From positions 35,525,583-35,589,582 of the forward strand of contig NC_088797.1 in assembly GCF_011386835.1 (NCBI RefSeq): DNA of 64,000 bases, given 5' to 3'. Made by a program: the position numbers and the translations under genes. The stretch is from Chrysemys picta bellii. Its lineage: Eukaryota > Chordata > Testudines > Emydidae. The notes below the pieces were generated by a model. That model had not been told where the DNA came from. It worked only from the letters and a program-made list of their open reading frames with translations, and did not search any database. Numbering within the stretch: the first letter of the stretch is position 1; the number at the start of each line of letters is the position of its first letter. Shown here one piece after another: positions 1-12,551 of the stretch.

Positions 1-1
1 A

Positions 2-70
2 GTGACAAGAGATGCTCCATTTAATGAATACAAGAGACAAGCCAAGAAGCGCCGAGTAGACACTGAATAG
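2..70 (+). CDS. Possible C-terminal tail of an upstream gene (partial)
   Basis: A frame open from the window edge encodes 22 residues and ends at a TAG at 68-70. The tail is basic (ending KKRRVDTE) and is followed 43 bases later by AATAAA, as expected for a last exon. No splice acceptor is visible because the window starts inside the frame, and 22 codons can be open by chance. In mammals PTPDC1 lies upstream of the let-7a-1 cluster on the same strand at a similar distance, so PTPDC1 is a positional candidate only. I do not recognise the residues. Confidence 0.35.
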   Translation: MTRDAPFNEYKRQAKKRRVDTE

Positions 71-112
71 GACTAAACTATGTACAGAATAGTTTTTTGC
101 CTTTTGTTTCAT

Positions 113-118
113 AATAAA
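113..118 (+). promoter_or_regulatory. Candidate poly(A) signal of the upstream gene
   Basis: AATAAA lies 43 bases after the stop codon of the possible last exon, followed by a T-rich stretch. A 3' UTR this short would be unusual but possible. Confidence 0.4.
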
Positions 119-399
119 TTTTATTTATATAACCTTTTTGCTGATTTTTAAAGTGTTACATAAACAGGACAGATGAAATATTATCATCTAAAGCAACCAT
201 AAACACATGAAAAGACCTAGGTTTACAATTTATGATTAAACCTCTACTATCTACACAATATACATAGACATAAAATGTAAAAACTTAAATATCTTAGAAA
301 CAGTAGCCAATCAGTTGTTTTAATTGTCATATTTGAATTCAGCACATCAAAATACATAATAAATAGCACATTTTATCTCTGAAGCAGACGACTTTTCAA

Positions 400-540
400 A
401 AATTGTAGACCAGTGTGGTTTGTGTTATGAATCCTGTTTGTGGTGTTTCCCCAACATAATGCTGCATTGTTTCCCTCCTTTATTACATTCAGAGGGGAAG
501 TATTGCCTCTTAGAGGTGCCCAGGGGGTGGTATGTACAAT
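400..540. repeat. Interspersed repeat fragment, also found near 44.2 kb
   Basis: The stretch running from a GTTATGAATCC motif through TGTGGTGTT, CCC and TTTCCCTCCTTTATTA resembles 44205-44320 in order and spacing. It is probably the 3' part of an LTR-type repeat. The rest of 121-762 shows no gene. Confidence 0.45.
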
Positions 541-764
541 GTAGAGATCCCCCCAATATCTCACTTTTCCACCGTTTCTTACAGAAGTGACTAGGAGTGG
601 ACTAAGGCAGAGGCACTGGGGAAAAGCCTAAACACCTCTCACCTTTTCAGAATGTGACCTAGAGGATAATAGCCACAAGGAAAATATTATTCTTTCCTTT
701 AACTACAGACAACAATGGCAGAAGCCAGAACAAATAGACACATGGCCCTTTGAGAGACAAGTAG

Positions 765-954
765 CTTCTTCTTTGAGTGATTGCTCATGTGTATTTCACA
801 ATAGGTGTGCGTGCTCACCACATGCACTGGTCCAGAAGTTTTTCTCCTAGCAGTACCTGTAGGAGAGCGCCCCAGCGACCCCTGGAGTGCCGCCTCCATG
901 GCGCGGTATAAGGGACGCTGCACGCTCCCTCCCACCCTCAGTTCCTTCTTGCCA
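765..954 (+). repeat. DIRS left inverted terminal repeat
   Basis: This 190-bp segment matches, with scattered differences, the reverse complement of 7315-7534. It contains the shared cores GATTGCTCATGTG and AGGGACGCTGCACGCTC, plus a TATA-like GCGGTATAAGGG near 902 that could serve as promoter. Confidence 0.8.
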
Positions 955-1094
955 CCAGTGAAGGTGCTTCGGAACCACTCTGCTCCAGCTTTGCTGTAGC
1001 TCATCCTTGAAACTGCTTGTTCATTCAGTGTATGGTACCTGTAGTTAATTAGTTGTTTAGTTAGTTTACTTTAATATAGTGCCCGGGCCAGGGC

Positions 1095-3456
1095 ATGCCC
1101 CGTGCCCTGGATTTTAAGTTGTGCGACACTTGTAGGCAATCTATGCTACTGAGTGAGCCGCACGGACTGTCTACGCTGTTTGGGGGAAACCCATCTCAGC
1201 GATCGCTGCAAGATTTGCAAGTCGTTTAAGCCTCGGACCAAGAGAGAAAGGGCCATTAGGTTCCGGGCTATCCTGATGGAGTCGGCGCTGACCCCGGCTC
1301 TGGTGCGCTGCTCCGAGTCGGCACCAGGCATCATCATGTTGGTGCGCGGCGACCCTCCGGCGCCACTGACTCGTCAGCACCGCTCCCCATCCACAGGGCA
1401 TGCCAAGAAGGCTAGGAAGAGGCCTTCTTCGCCACCGCACCGGAGTAAACCCAGGACAGAGGCTAGACCCACGTCGGGTAGTCCTCAATCCCCACCGGCC
1501 TCTAGGCCTCCGACTCAAGTCGAGCGGAGTAGCCCAGCCCATTTGGAGCAGGCCTCCCCGGATGTCCGGATGCCCTCCACACCGGAGGCCCTGCAAGTGG
1601 CCTGGGATGTTATGTCCATGCCGGTACCAGGAGCAACGTCGATGTCGGCCCCACACTCCAGAGGCAAGCCGCCACTGGGATCTCTGCAGTCACCCCCAGC
1701 TCAGTACTGGTCTCAGTCGAGGGAATGTTCCCGATGCCATTCGCCGCCCAGTGACCGTTCAGGGCAAAGTCCACGTGGATCGCCCTCAATACCCACCAGG
1801 CTGTCTGGTTGGGTTCCGTCTAACCGAGACTCTCAACACCGCTCCGCCTCGAGGAGAAAACACCAATGGGAGCGAGGCAGACGATGCCAAAGGTCCTCAT
1901 CTCAGAGGGGTTATCGCAGCCGGTCACGGCACGAACGTCGATGTCGACCCCATTTGGCATCCCGCTCCAGGACCCCGCCACAGCACTGCCTCCACAGCCC
2001 TGGGGGTCGATCACTGGAGTGTCGCCGTTGCAGGTCCACCCGCCAGAGCCGATCGCAGAGCAGCTGTTACTGATGGTACCAGTTCTCCACGTCAGGCTCA
2101 TGGTCCCATGGTCAGGCATTGCTCCTGGCGCCGCCGCTCCTCCCAGTCCAGGGACAACGCTAGGTCGTATGTCAGCCCGGCCTCCCTTCGTAGTCCTCTA
2201 TCGATGGGCCAGCCAGGCCAAACAGCCGGCTCCGCCAGTGCCACAGCAATTCAGTGGGCACCGTGGCCCCCGACACAGCCCCCGGTGTGGGCTTGCTCGT
2301 GTCTCAGAGGGTCCATCGGCCTCCCTCTCCAGACCTCCGAGGAAGGAGTCGGTGGGACGTACATCCTCGGCACCGTGCCCGGAGACCGACCAGGTGGTGG
2401 ACCCACCAGTGCCGGTGGACACCCACAGTACCGCGCTGGCCTCCTCACCCTCTCCAAATGAGGTGATTACAGCCTCTCCTCCCTCCGTCCTGGAGGAGGA
2501 CTTCAGGGCCCACCAAGAACTCTTAAAAAGGGTGGCATAAAGCCTCCACCTCCAAGCAGAGGAGATGGAGGAGCCCTCGGACTCCCTGTTTAATGTGCTG
2601 TTCTCCTCGGCACCGGCAGGGTGGTCTTGCTTCTCCATGAAGGGGTGGCGAAAATTTCAGATGCCCTGTGGGAAACCCTGGCCTCATTGGCCCCCATCTC
2701 TAAGAGAGCGGAATGCATGTTTTTTGTACCCGCCAAGGGGCATGAATACTTATACACCCACCCTGCTCCTAACTCCCTTGTGGTCGAGTCGGTTAACCAC
2801 AGGGAATGGCAAGGCCAGCCACTCTCTACCCCAAAAAATAACGATTCAAGGAGGCTGGACTCTTTTGGAAGGAAAATTTATTCATCCTCGAGCTTCCAGT
2901 TACGGGTGGTGAACCACCAGGCTCTCCTGGGCCGGTATGAGTTCAATCTGTGGGGCTCCCTGCCCAAGTTCGAGGACTCCCTCCAGGAGCGCGACAGGAA
3001 GGAATTCAAAACGTTGGTGGAAGAGGGCACAGTGGCTGCCAGGGCAACCCTGCAGGGAGCTTCGGATGCAGCAGACACGGCCGTACTGTCCATGGCCTCC
3101 GCGGTGTCCATGAGAAGGGCGTCATAGCTCCTGCTCTCTGGGCTGTCCAGCGAGGCGCACACCTCCCTGCAGGACCTCCCGTTTGGTGGCAAAGCTCTGT
3201 TTTCGGAACAAATGGATACAAACTGCATGGCCTGAAAGACTCTCACACGACTCTCCAGACTCTGGGTCTCTATGTTCCGGTTCCGGTTAAACCTAAGTTC
3301 AAGCCGCAACAGACTCCCACTCAGGCCACCCACCCCAAATATGAGACCGCTTATAAGAAGTCGCAGGACAATAAGAGGCGCCCACAGAGGGAGTCTCGGC
3401 CTGCCCCCCAGTCTGGGTCCTCCAAGGGCAAGCAAGCGGGGAAAAGGCGGTTTTGA
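1095..3456 (+). pseudogene. DIRS gag-like protein, frameshifted
   Basis: The likely start is the ATG at 1095, whose frame opens with a CDTC pair. The frame must shift near 1165 to continue into the cysteine-rich segment CLRCLGETHLSDRCKICKSF, a zinc-knuckle-like motif typical of DIRS gag proteins. The middle is Pro/Ser/Arg-rich. The carboxy half (2470-3456) moves between frames, with a conserved-looking block at 2621-3120 and a stop at 3127 before a Lys/Gln/Pro-rich tail. At least three frame changes and several stops are needed, so no full-length protein is made. Confidence 0.7.
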
Positions 3457-3923
3457 CAGGATGCCCGGGGGCACCCAGCCAGTTCTCATTAGGGATCCAC
3501 ACTCAATAAAGCTTCCTTTCTCCAATCGGTTGTGTGCTTTCCTACCAGAGTGGTCATGGCTGACCTTGGACTGATGGGTCCTCAATACCATCTCCCAGGG
3601 CTACACCCTCCAGTTACTTCCTCCCCGCCCAACTACCCTCTGTCCCCATCCCTCCCGGGGGACCCCTCACATGAGGCTCGAGCAGGAGGTGGGGTGGCTC
3701 CTAAGCCTAGGAGTGGTGGAAGCGGTATCCAGGAAGTTCATGGGCAAGGGGTAATACTCCCGCTATTTCCTTATCCCGAAGACCAAAGGGGGGCTCAGGC
3801 CCATCTTGGACCCGCGAGGCCTGAACCAGTACATGGTGAAGCTTAAGTTCCGCATGGTCTCCCTGGCCTCCATCATCCCCTGCCTGGATCCCGGGGACTG
3901 GTACACCAACCTCAATCAGCGGG

Positions 3924-6407
3924 ATGCGTACTTCCACATTCATATATTCAAGGGGTATACACAGACGCTTCCTCCATTTCATGGTGGGCCAGGAACACAA
4001 CCAATTTACGGTCCTCCCATTTGGCCTGTCCACTGCTCCCAGGGTATTCACAAAATGTATGTCGGTGGTGGCGGCCTACCTCAAGAGCCGAGAGGTCCAG
4101 ATCGTCCCCTATCTGGACGACTGGTTGGTCAAGGGCAGCTCCTGGTTGCAGGTGCGGAATCATGTGGCGCTCCTTCTGTCCATGTGCACCCCTTTGGGCC
4201 TGTTGGTAAACAACACCAAGTCCACGTTAGTCCTGGTTCAACGCATAGAGTTTATTGAGGTGGTCCTGGATGCCTCGTCAGCCATAGCCTGCCTCCTACC
4301 GGACAGGTTTAAGACCCTGAAGGGGCTCATTGACACGGTCACAAGGTTTCCAGTGACAACAGCCAGAGCGTGCCTCCAGCTCTTGGGTCACATGTCAGCG
4401 TGCACGTATGTGGTCCGTCACACCAGACTCAGGATGAGTCTCCTCCAGCTCTGGTTGGCCTCGGAGTTCTCCCAGGCCAAGGACAAGATGGACAAAGTCG
4501 TCACGGAACCCGAGCCAGTGATCACCTCCCTATGGTGGTGGTCCTCCCCGAGAAATATGCTCCAAGGGGTCCTGTTCAGGGCCGGGCCCCGTCGCTGGAG
4601 CTGGTGTCCGACACGTCGGACCTGGGATGGGGGGGCCCATGTGGGGAACGTTCAGACCCAAGGTGTGTGGTCAGCTCAGGATCTGACTCTCCACATAAAT
4701 GTCAAGGAGCTCAGGACAGTATGGCCGGTGTGCATGGCCTTCCGCTCGCACCTGGAGGGCTGGGTGATCAGGGTCCTCACGGACAACACGGCTTCGATGT
4801 TCTACATCAACAGGCAAAGCAGGGCCCGATCCTCTGCCCTCTGCCGCAAAGCCCTCAGGCTGTGGGATTTTTGTATAGCTCATGGCATCTGCCTACAGGG
4901 CTTCCATCTGCCGGGCACCCGGAACGCGCGGGCGGATCGCTTGAGCAGGGACTTCTCCTCTCAGCATGAGTGGTCTCTCCATCCAGAGGTGGTGCACAGA
5001 CTTTACCAAGTGTGGGGAACTCCCCAGGTGGACCTGTTCACAACTTGGCAGAACCGTCGCTGCCCCCGGTTCTGCTCGGGGTGGGGGGCTGGGATGGGGC
5101 GCTATCTCCAATGCCTTCCTCCTGTCCTGGTCAGGCCAGTTTCTCTATGCCTTTCCCCTGTTCCCACTGATCGGCAAGGTCCCGGAAAAAATAAAGATGG
5201 ACAAGGCCCGGGTCCTGATTGCCCTAGCATGGCCCAGAGAGCATTGGTACGGGACTCTGACAGGCCTGGCGGTCGCCCTTCCGTGGCCGTTGCCATCCAG
5301 CCCGGACCTGCTCTCCCAAGACCAGGACCGCCTCCTCCATCCCAACTTAGTGGCACTCCACCTCACAGCGTGGCTGCTCAATGGTTAGGTAGGGACGAAA
5401 GGACGTGCTCGGAAGGGGTTCAGCGCATCCTCCTAGAAAGCAGGTGGCCCTCCTCACGCCAAGCCTACTTGGCAAAGTGGTCTCGGTTTTCCAGATGGGC
5501 GGACGAGCAGGGCGTTTTCCCAGTGGCCACCCCAATCCAGCTTATTCTGGACTACCTCCTTCACCTTAGAACCCAGGGCCTGGCGCCCTCGTCAGTCAAG
5601 GTGCCCCTGGTGGCCATATCGGCCTTCCATCCGTTGGTGCACGGCCACACAGTATTCTCCCATGCTATGACTGGCCGGTTCCTTAAGGGGTTAGTTTGCC
5701 TCTTCCTGTATGTTAGGCCCCCTGTCCCACAGTGGGACCTAAACTTGGTGTTGGCCTGTCTCCCGGGGCCCCCATTTGAGCCGCTAGCCACATGCTCCTG
5801 GTCACACCTCTCGTGGAAGGTGGCCTTCCTGGTTGCGATCACATTGACGAGGCGGGTCTCGGAGCTCAGAGCCCTGACCTCCAAGCCACTGTACATGGTG
5901 TTTCATAAAGATAAAGTCCAGCTCTGCCCACACCCTTCGTTCCTCCCGAAGGTGGTCTCCACCCATCACATGGGTCAGGACATTTTTCTGCCAGTCCTCT
6001 GCCCCAAGCCACATGCGTCCAGTGAGGAGCTGGATGTGAGATGGGCTCTGGCTTTCTATCTGGAGTGGACTAAGCCGTTTAGAAAGTCCTCGCAACTGTT
6101 CATCGCCTCGGCTGAGTGCATGAAAGGTCGGCCAATCTCCACTCAGCAGCTCTCCAACTGGATCACCTCGTGCATCCGTACCTATTATGACTTGGCAGGA
6201 ATCCCTCTGCCATCAATTGTGAAGGTGCACTCAACTCGGGCGAAGGCTTCGTCGGCTGCCTTTTTGGCCCATGTCCCCATTCAGGACATTTGTAGGGCTG
6301 CCACGTGGTCTTCAGTTCACACGTTCACCTCGCACTATGCGATCGTCTCCCAGACCAGGGATGACGCAGGGTTCGGCAGGGCTGGGCTCCGTCCCGAGTG
6401 TCTGTGA
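3924..6407 (+). pseudogene. DIRS reverse transcriptase, RNase H and tyrosine recombinase in one frame
   Basis: This 827-codon frame covers most of the element's pol. The reverse transcriptase has FGLSTAPRVF followed by the catalytic PYLDDWLVKG near residues 33-70. Its amino-terminal fingers lie upstream in other frames (about 3530-3960). RNase H-like sequence follows, including RVLTDNTASMFYINRQ and ARADRLSR. The carboxy third is a tyrosine recombinase: TRRVSELRAL carries the first Arg, VHSTRAKASS an H-x-x-R, and ATWSSVHTFTSHY the late His/Trp and nucleophile Tyr. In DIRS elements the RT/RH and recombinase frames normally differ and overlap. Here the RT/RH carboxy end is still readable in another frame at 4966-5388, so a shift near a G-rich run at about 5085 has joined the two. 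Confidence 0.8.
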
Positions 6408-6443
6408 ACTCCTACCCACCTCCAGCAGATACAGCTTGGAATC

Positions 6444-6543
6444 ACCTATTGTGGAATGCACATGAGCAATCACTCGAAGAAGAAAAGACTGTTACCTTTT
6501 CCGTAACTGGTGTTCTTCGAGATGTGTTGCTCATGCCTATTCC
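6444..6543. repeat. DIRS internal complementary region
   Basis: An imperfect palindrome around a GTTACCTTTTCCGTAAC core. Its left half is complementary to the outer end of the left terminal repeat and its right half to the outer end of the right terminal repeat. That is the arrangement used to template element ends during circular replication. Confidence 0.75.
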
Positions 6544-6569
6544 GCATCCCGCCCTCCTTCTGTAGGAGC

Positions 6570-7304
6570 TGGATTTTATAATGTACTATTAGAATTAATG
6601 TATGATTTGATTTCATCCTGTCAGCCACCCTTTTTGAATAGCAGAAAGGAATGACAGACCAGAACAATCCTTATGACTGATTATGGTCACCCTTTTGTTT
6701 TGGGATAAGTTATAATGTCTACTATGGTTCCTATATGTATTACAATATAGGCACTCTAGTTAAATATACATTTCTTTGTTTTAAGGTTTTAGTAAGTAAG
6801 AGACAGGATTCTCTATTGTGTCTATGTTAAGTAGATTAGAGGAAAATTGAAGGCGTGGGTCTCAATGTAAATTGTCTTGGTTATTGATTGTAAAACTTAG
6901 CAAGGTTTAATTTGCAATGCCTTTTTGCTCGATATAAAATACTACTGTTGGTTTTCTCAATCTGTTTGTGTGAATGAGGAATGTATGCATCAGGAAAAGA
7001 TAAGGTGTGAAGGCCATTGTTATAGCCAGAGTCAAGGAAGAAGGAGTGAAGAGACTTAAAGGACATCAAAGAATTATCAACGCACATCCATAATGAAGGG
7101 CAGATTGACGACCCTGAGGTGAAGGCTGGCATCCCTAAGGACAATTGATTAAATCGGTGTATTGGAATGTTTACACCAATTAAGAAGTAACCGGTCACAA
7201 ACTGACACAACAAAATCCATAGGCTTCAACAGAGAAAAAAACCTATAAGAACAGGGTGGTTGGCCATGGGACTTTGGGTTCATCTTGCCACACTCCAGGA
7301 GCAT
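6570..7304. other. Unidentified AT-rich insert inside the DIRS element
   Basis: About 0.73 kb without coding potential, between the internal complementary region and the right terminal repeat, which are normally adjacent. A CCTATAAGAACAGGG stretch near 7240 could be a TATA region, so a solo LTR inserted here is possible. I found no clear target duplication. Confidence 0.4.
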
Positions 7305-7314
7305 CAGACTTGTC

Positions 7315-7534
7315 TGGCAAGAAGGAACTGAGGGTGAGCAGAGCACGCAACGTCCCTTATACTGCGCCATGGACGCGCCACTCCAAGGGTTGCTAGGGGC
7401 GCTGCCCTACGGGCACTGCTAGGGGAAAAACTTCCGGCACCAGTGCACGTGGCGAGCATGCACACCAATTGTGGAATGGACATGAGCAACACATCTTGAA
7501 GAATGCCAGTTACGGAAAAGGTAACTGTCTTTTC
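7315..7534 (-). repeat. DIRS right inverted terminal repeat
   Basis: Reverse complement of the left terminal repeat, extended by an outer end that includes GCCAGTTACGGAAAAGGTAAC, which pairs with the internal complementary region. Element homology stops at about 7534. Confidence 0.75.
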
Positions 7535-8041
7535 CTACCACATTGATGATATTATGATTGAGAAAAATCATCTTGAAACCCAGCTCTTTTGCACAAGCTC
7601 TCTGGATTGTGCAGTGGAAGTTAATGATCCACTGCACTTTTTAAAACCCAGCAGAAGATAATTATAGTGTCCTGGCCCAGCATTTCCTTCTCACCACAAA
7701 AACAGCTTCTAAAGGAAGGAAGCACTAAAGAGAACTGCAATACTCACTTTAAGCCTCTTTCTGGATTAAAAGATCGTACTCAGACGTCACAGGGTCAGTC
7801 AAGAAGCCGAGAGCTGATAAATTGCCAGAAGCTGGAAACCTCACCCTAAAAAGAGAGAAAAAGAAATAAAATATTTAGTAGGAGCTGAAAAATCTCATTC
7901 CGTGCCCTATATATGCCTGGACCCTGTCATACCAGCTAGATCTTAATGACTCCTCACTCCTAATAAAGTACAGGAGAAAAATGCACAGTCTCTCTGCCCA
8001 CAGTGGGGCAGAAGCAAGCAAGCAAAGGAGTAATGGGTAGG

Positions 8042-8885
8042 TGTAGCAGGGTGGTCACCCGCTCCGGCCTTGAAGGGGTTAAAACAGCCCTGGGAAAGGG
8101 CTGCCCCAGGGAGCCAGAAGGCTAGGCTGATGGGGGAAGCAGCCACAGCTGGGACCACGCCCCGGTCAGGCCACAGCTGGCCCTATAAAAGGCTGTGGGC
8201 CAGACACTCAGGCAGTCTCTTTCTAGCTATGGAGAGAGATGGGCCTGGCTGCTTGGGAGCTCAACAGGGTACCTAGAATGGAGCAGGGCTGGGGAGTGCC
8301 AGGCTAGAAAAACCCCAGGCTGCAGGCCTTGGTAAAGGCCAGGAAGGGTACTGGGGTTGCAGAGGTGCAGCCCAGGGTAGGCAAAGGCAGTAGATCCTAA
8401 CCCCCTTGCTGATCCTATTGGGATCCAGGAAGTGTGCCCACTGCTAAAGGATTCTCCCCCCCCCCCAGCCTAAGAGGGGGATCCGCAGGACCTGGAGACC
8501 AAAAAATTATGGGGAACAACTAATAAAAGAACAGGGACAGGACTGTGGTCAAAGGGTCAAAAGAAGCAAAGCCCCCTTGCTGATGATGAGTGGTTTCTAG
8601 ACTGCAGTCTGCCCGAGAGAGTGGGGGGCTAGATGATCACTGGCAGTAGCCACTGAGGCAGGGTGGGGATAGAGGGTTGGGGGTTCTCCTGGGAGGAGAG
8701 ACCCAGAGACTGTGGGGTACTGCAGACGGCAGAACCCTGAGGTAAGGGGCACTGGGGTCCAGGGGGGATATGGGAGCCTGAGGCAAGTGGAATATCGGCC
8801 AGCAGAGGGCGCTCTGCAGCTGGAGAGCTAATTCCCAGGATGACCAGCAGAAGATGCTGTGCCAGTGAGTCACCGCTTCGCTACA
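8042..8885 (+). mobile_element. Solo LTR, 844 bp, with 5-bp target duplication
   Basis: It begins TGTAGC and ends GCTACA, and is flanked by GTAGG at 8037-8041 and 8886-8890. A TATA box (CCCTATAAAAGG) sits near 8181. It is GC-rich and has no coding capacity. Ends and duplication fit a retroviral or Gypsy-type LTR left by recombination. It splits the first tandem unit. Confidence 0.7.
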
Positions 8886-9410
8886 GTAGGCAGCAGCAGA
8901 TGCCTACTGTATCTTGCACTGCTTGCATTGTTGCAGAGCAATGAGTGAAGACCAATGACATGCATGTCCTTCCTTCTAGAGAAACCCACAGGGGACAATC
9001 CAAGGAACCTGTGGCATAAAACTCTAATCCCAACCCCAAAGAATGAACAGTCACAGACCAGATGTGTTTGGAAAGGAGGAGGAATTGGGCACACAATTCT
9101 AGCTCTGACGTAACAATAAATTTCATTTAACAGTGGAGTTGTCTAATCAATAATGAAAGGCAGCAGTCTTCCATACCACAGCCAAGGAGTAAGGGAGCAT
9201 GTATAAACATTGCAGAGATATTAATAGTGTGGCAATAGCAGGCAGGCAAAGTATTTAGTCCCATTACATGAGAATGGTCGAGTCTGGGCATAGGTTAGAC
9301 AATGCCTTGAGTGAGCCAGAGTTTGGTGCCTCCTCCCAAAGCCTGTAGGGTCTAGTTGTTCTGAATTTTCATCTTCAGGAAGAAGGCTACCTCATTGCAT
9401 GCCAATGTAA

Positions 9411-10623
9411 GGGGACTGTTGTCCCCTTACTAAAACTCAGTGGGGGTGTTTTGGTTGGCTAGTTCCCAGTACCAAAAGAAAGAAGAAGGGTCAATGGGAA
9501 ATTAGGACCCTGAGACTGACAGTCCCCAGGAACAATGGGGAGAGGCCAATGCTCCAGGTCAGTCTGATTGACAGGGCAGGCAGGCTAATGAGGGAGTCAG
9601 GAGGCCGGGGGGGTTCCGTCCTCTGAGTGAGCTGGAATTGCCTGGGTCAGACAGAGTGAGGACAAGGTAAGGAGAGAGCAGGGGCCCAAGCTGAGCTGGG
9701 GAGCACCCAGAGCTGTGCTGGCCAGAGAAGCAGCCCAGGAGGAGCAGGTCAGTGCTGGGAGCAGAGCCACAGAAGCAGCCCAGAGAGCAAACCTGTGCTG
9801 GGGGCAGAGCTGCAGCAACCAGAGCCAGAGGGGCCAGAGAAGCAGACCAGGGAGCTGGAGGCAGAGTGCTGAGGCAGAGACGGGGAGCTGGAGCTGAGGC
9901 TGGAACAGTCAGGAGCCGGGTGCGGTAAGCAGCTGGGGAGAACGAGGGGGACCCTGGGCAGCAGGCCCAGCGCAGAGAGACTCCCCCAGCCAAGAGGCCC
10001 TTCAGGCCAAACTTGGAGGGGGATCATAACCCCAACGGGGTGGGGGCGACGCTGGGAAGAAGGGGTCTGCCAGCTAAAGCCTGAGAGTGTGTGGCCACCG
10101 CCAGAGCAAGTGTCCGTCACGCAGCATCCCAGCAGCACAGCCAGGGCCTGAGAAGGAGGCTTGGGACTTGTGAGGAACAGACTGAACTTCCCTTACATTC
10201 CAGAGACACTGGTTGTGGTATCCCGGTGCCAGAGCGGGGTTATGTATTTTCCTTTAACCTTTCCCCTTTTTTTCCTTATTTTCTAAAATTGATTGCTGTT
10301 TAATAAATTGTATTTGCTTTGAACTGTATGAAATGATCAGTGGGTCAGGGAGGTGTCCAGTGCAGAGAGAGCACCCTGGAGTGGGGACACCCTAGCCCCT
10401 TCCCTAAGTGACCACGACAAGGTTGGGGGTCAAGCCCCCCACCCCCGGAATCCTGGGCCCAGCCATGTTGGAGTTACGAGGACTTTGCCACACAGGAGAG
10501 TGGAAGGGGAGCCCTCGAGGTCAGGCAGGCCTCTGGGTAAAGGAAGTGGGAGCGAGGACTCAGATCCTTTCGCTAACCCATTTCACCGGGGTAGTGTATA
10601 AGCAAGGAAAGTTCCCCACAATG
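9411..10623 (+). mobile_element. GC-rich LTR-like insertion
   Basis: About 1.2 kb of GC-rich sequence, with many CAGAG/GCAGAG repeats, interrupts a tandem unit. It ends with a T-rich tract, TTTAATAAATTG near 10300 and a further 0.3 kb. CAATG occurs at both boundaries (9413-9417 and 10619-10623), a possible 5-bp duplication. Family not identified. Confidence 0.45.
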
Positions 10624-12551
10624 GTGAGACCATTCCCTTGCTTACACCTGCACACAAAGCCCTGTACAAGCACACACACAACACTCCCATCTCTGGAATT
10701 CACTCAAGACAGAATGGATGAGACTCCCAGTACTCACTGGGTGGAAGAGGAGGGGCAACTCTTATTCAGGGAAGCCCCAGCCCAGACCTCGGAGGCAGGT
10801 GTGGGGCATAACAGGGGTCTTCAGCTGCCTCCATGTGTTAGTAAAGAGCTGAGTCTTAGAGAAAAGGAGTTGAAATAGCAGCAGCTGCAAAGCAATCCCC
10901 TTTTCAGCCCTGCCAATCTGTAATTGATCCTTATCTGTATTGATCCTCCTCCCTTCCCTACTAAAATGGGCATTGTTTTAAGGGAGGCAAAGAGGGCCCC
11001 ATTGCTGAGGCAGAAGCAGTGGGCAAAGAACTGCAGGAAGAGGAGCAACAGGCTTTATATCTTTTACCAGTACATTGTAGAGATTGTAGAATCTCCAAGG
11101 TAGAGACCTGGGTCTTCATCCTTCTGTGTAAGGCACTGTTGGAACTATACATAGGAAAGCATGGGGGCTATTTGCAGTAGATGTGACTGTTAAGAGGAGG
11201 AGGAAGAACCAGGGATATTTGTTGGTCAGACAGTGCTCCAGGTGAGAGAGAATTTGGTGCCTCCTGACAATGCTTGAAATAGGAGGATCAGCCTATATTT
11301 TTTTGAAAGGTGGCAGCACTATTCCTTGTATGCACTTGAGCCTTTAGAGACCCCTCTACCCACCATCCTTAATGTAGCTTGACCTAAGAAGAACTTTAAT
11401 ACTCACTGAATGGAGGAAGGGGTTGGGATTACATGGCCAGACTGAGCCTTAAGGGGGCCAGTGACTGGCTGTGAGATTCCAAGTTCTCTGATTGTGTAGA
11501 CAGTGTCCTAAAATAAGAAAAATAGATACAAAATATTATTCACAGCTGAACATTTCTCATTTCCACCTCTATCCAATATGCTATTATGGTCTCTAATAAC
11601 ACACATCTAAACCCATCTGTCAGTAAAACCTATATGCTTCCTTCTCTGAGACTTCTAAAAACATTCATGGTTTTAAAAGGGGTAAGTTCAAAGCATCTCT
11701 GTCCTGGCTATGGCTGTTTAAGCAAGTAAAGAATGGTGGCTAGGTGAACAACAAAAGCCAATGTATCCAAAAAAATGTGTCCAATACTCAGTGAGGCAAC
11801 AGAGTTCACATGAAACATCGAAACAAGTAGCTGAAAATAAATGTAATAGGTGCTAGGTCAGGGGATTCAGGATGATACGTAACAGATCCAAGTTTCAACT
11901 CTATGAAATAGCTGTGAACTCCATCTGCCATAGATATGACTGAGTCTTAGATCCCCTGTACAAAAACTATAATTAAGTAAAAAATAGACAAGACATTCCC
12001 CATAACTGCCATCATCCAAAGGCAGGGATAGGGGAGAATATGACAAATATTCCATAGATATTACAGGGCAAAGCTAGATGGGACAGAACAGACTATTTGC
12101 ACTGCAAGACAATGTTAACATGAGGAGGAATTATTGGGGCCTATTGTTGGTCAGACAGTGCCCTGAGTGAGACAGAATTTGGTTCTTCTCACAATGACTG
12201 CAGAGAATTAGTTGTCTCGCATTTACATTTTAAAATTGGCAAATTAATTCCATGTCTGCATCCAGAGCCCTGTATATATACACACACAAACACATACATC
12301 TTCCCCAACATACTCAGGCAAAAACTGAAGGAATGCTAATACTCACTCAATGATAGATCATCCATTCTGTCCTAGGAAAGCCTCATACAACAATAGGAGG
12401 TGAGCATCAGACAATATAGGGGAAATCAATGGGTGGTCACCCATTAAACTGGACCATGATGGAGCACTCATCCTAAAGTGATATGAATGAAAAGAAATAT
12501 TAGCATCAGCTGAGCATCTTCTCCCGTACCTTTCTGCACATAAGCCATAAT

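Larger units (their letters stand above)
765..7534 (+). mobile_element. DIRS-type tyrosine-recombinase retrotransposon, decayed
   Basis: DIRS elements replicate through a circular intermediate and integrate with a tyrosine recombinase rather than a DDE integrase, so they have no target duplication. This copy shows the order left inverted terminal repeat, gag-like frames, reverse transcriptase, RNase H, tyrosine recombinase, internal complementary region and right inverted terminal repeat. Coding frames are broken by several shifts. About 0.75 kb of unrelated AT-rich DNA lies between the internal complementary region and the right repeat. No target duplication is visible. Confidence 0.85.

Noticed and set aside
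1171..2638. Several long open frames on both strands in the DIRS gag region
   Set aside because: GC-rich composition gives chance frames. Only the frames with the Cys motif and basic tail fit gag.
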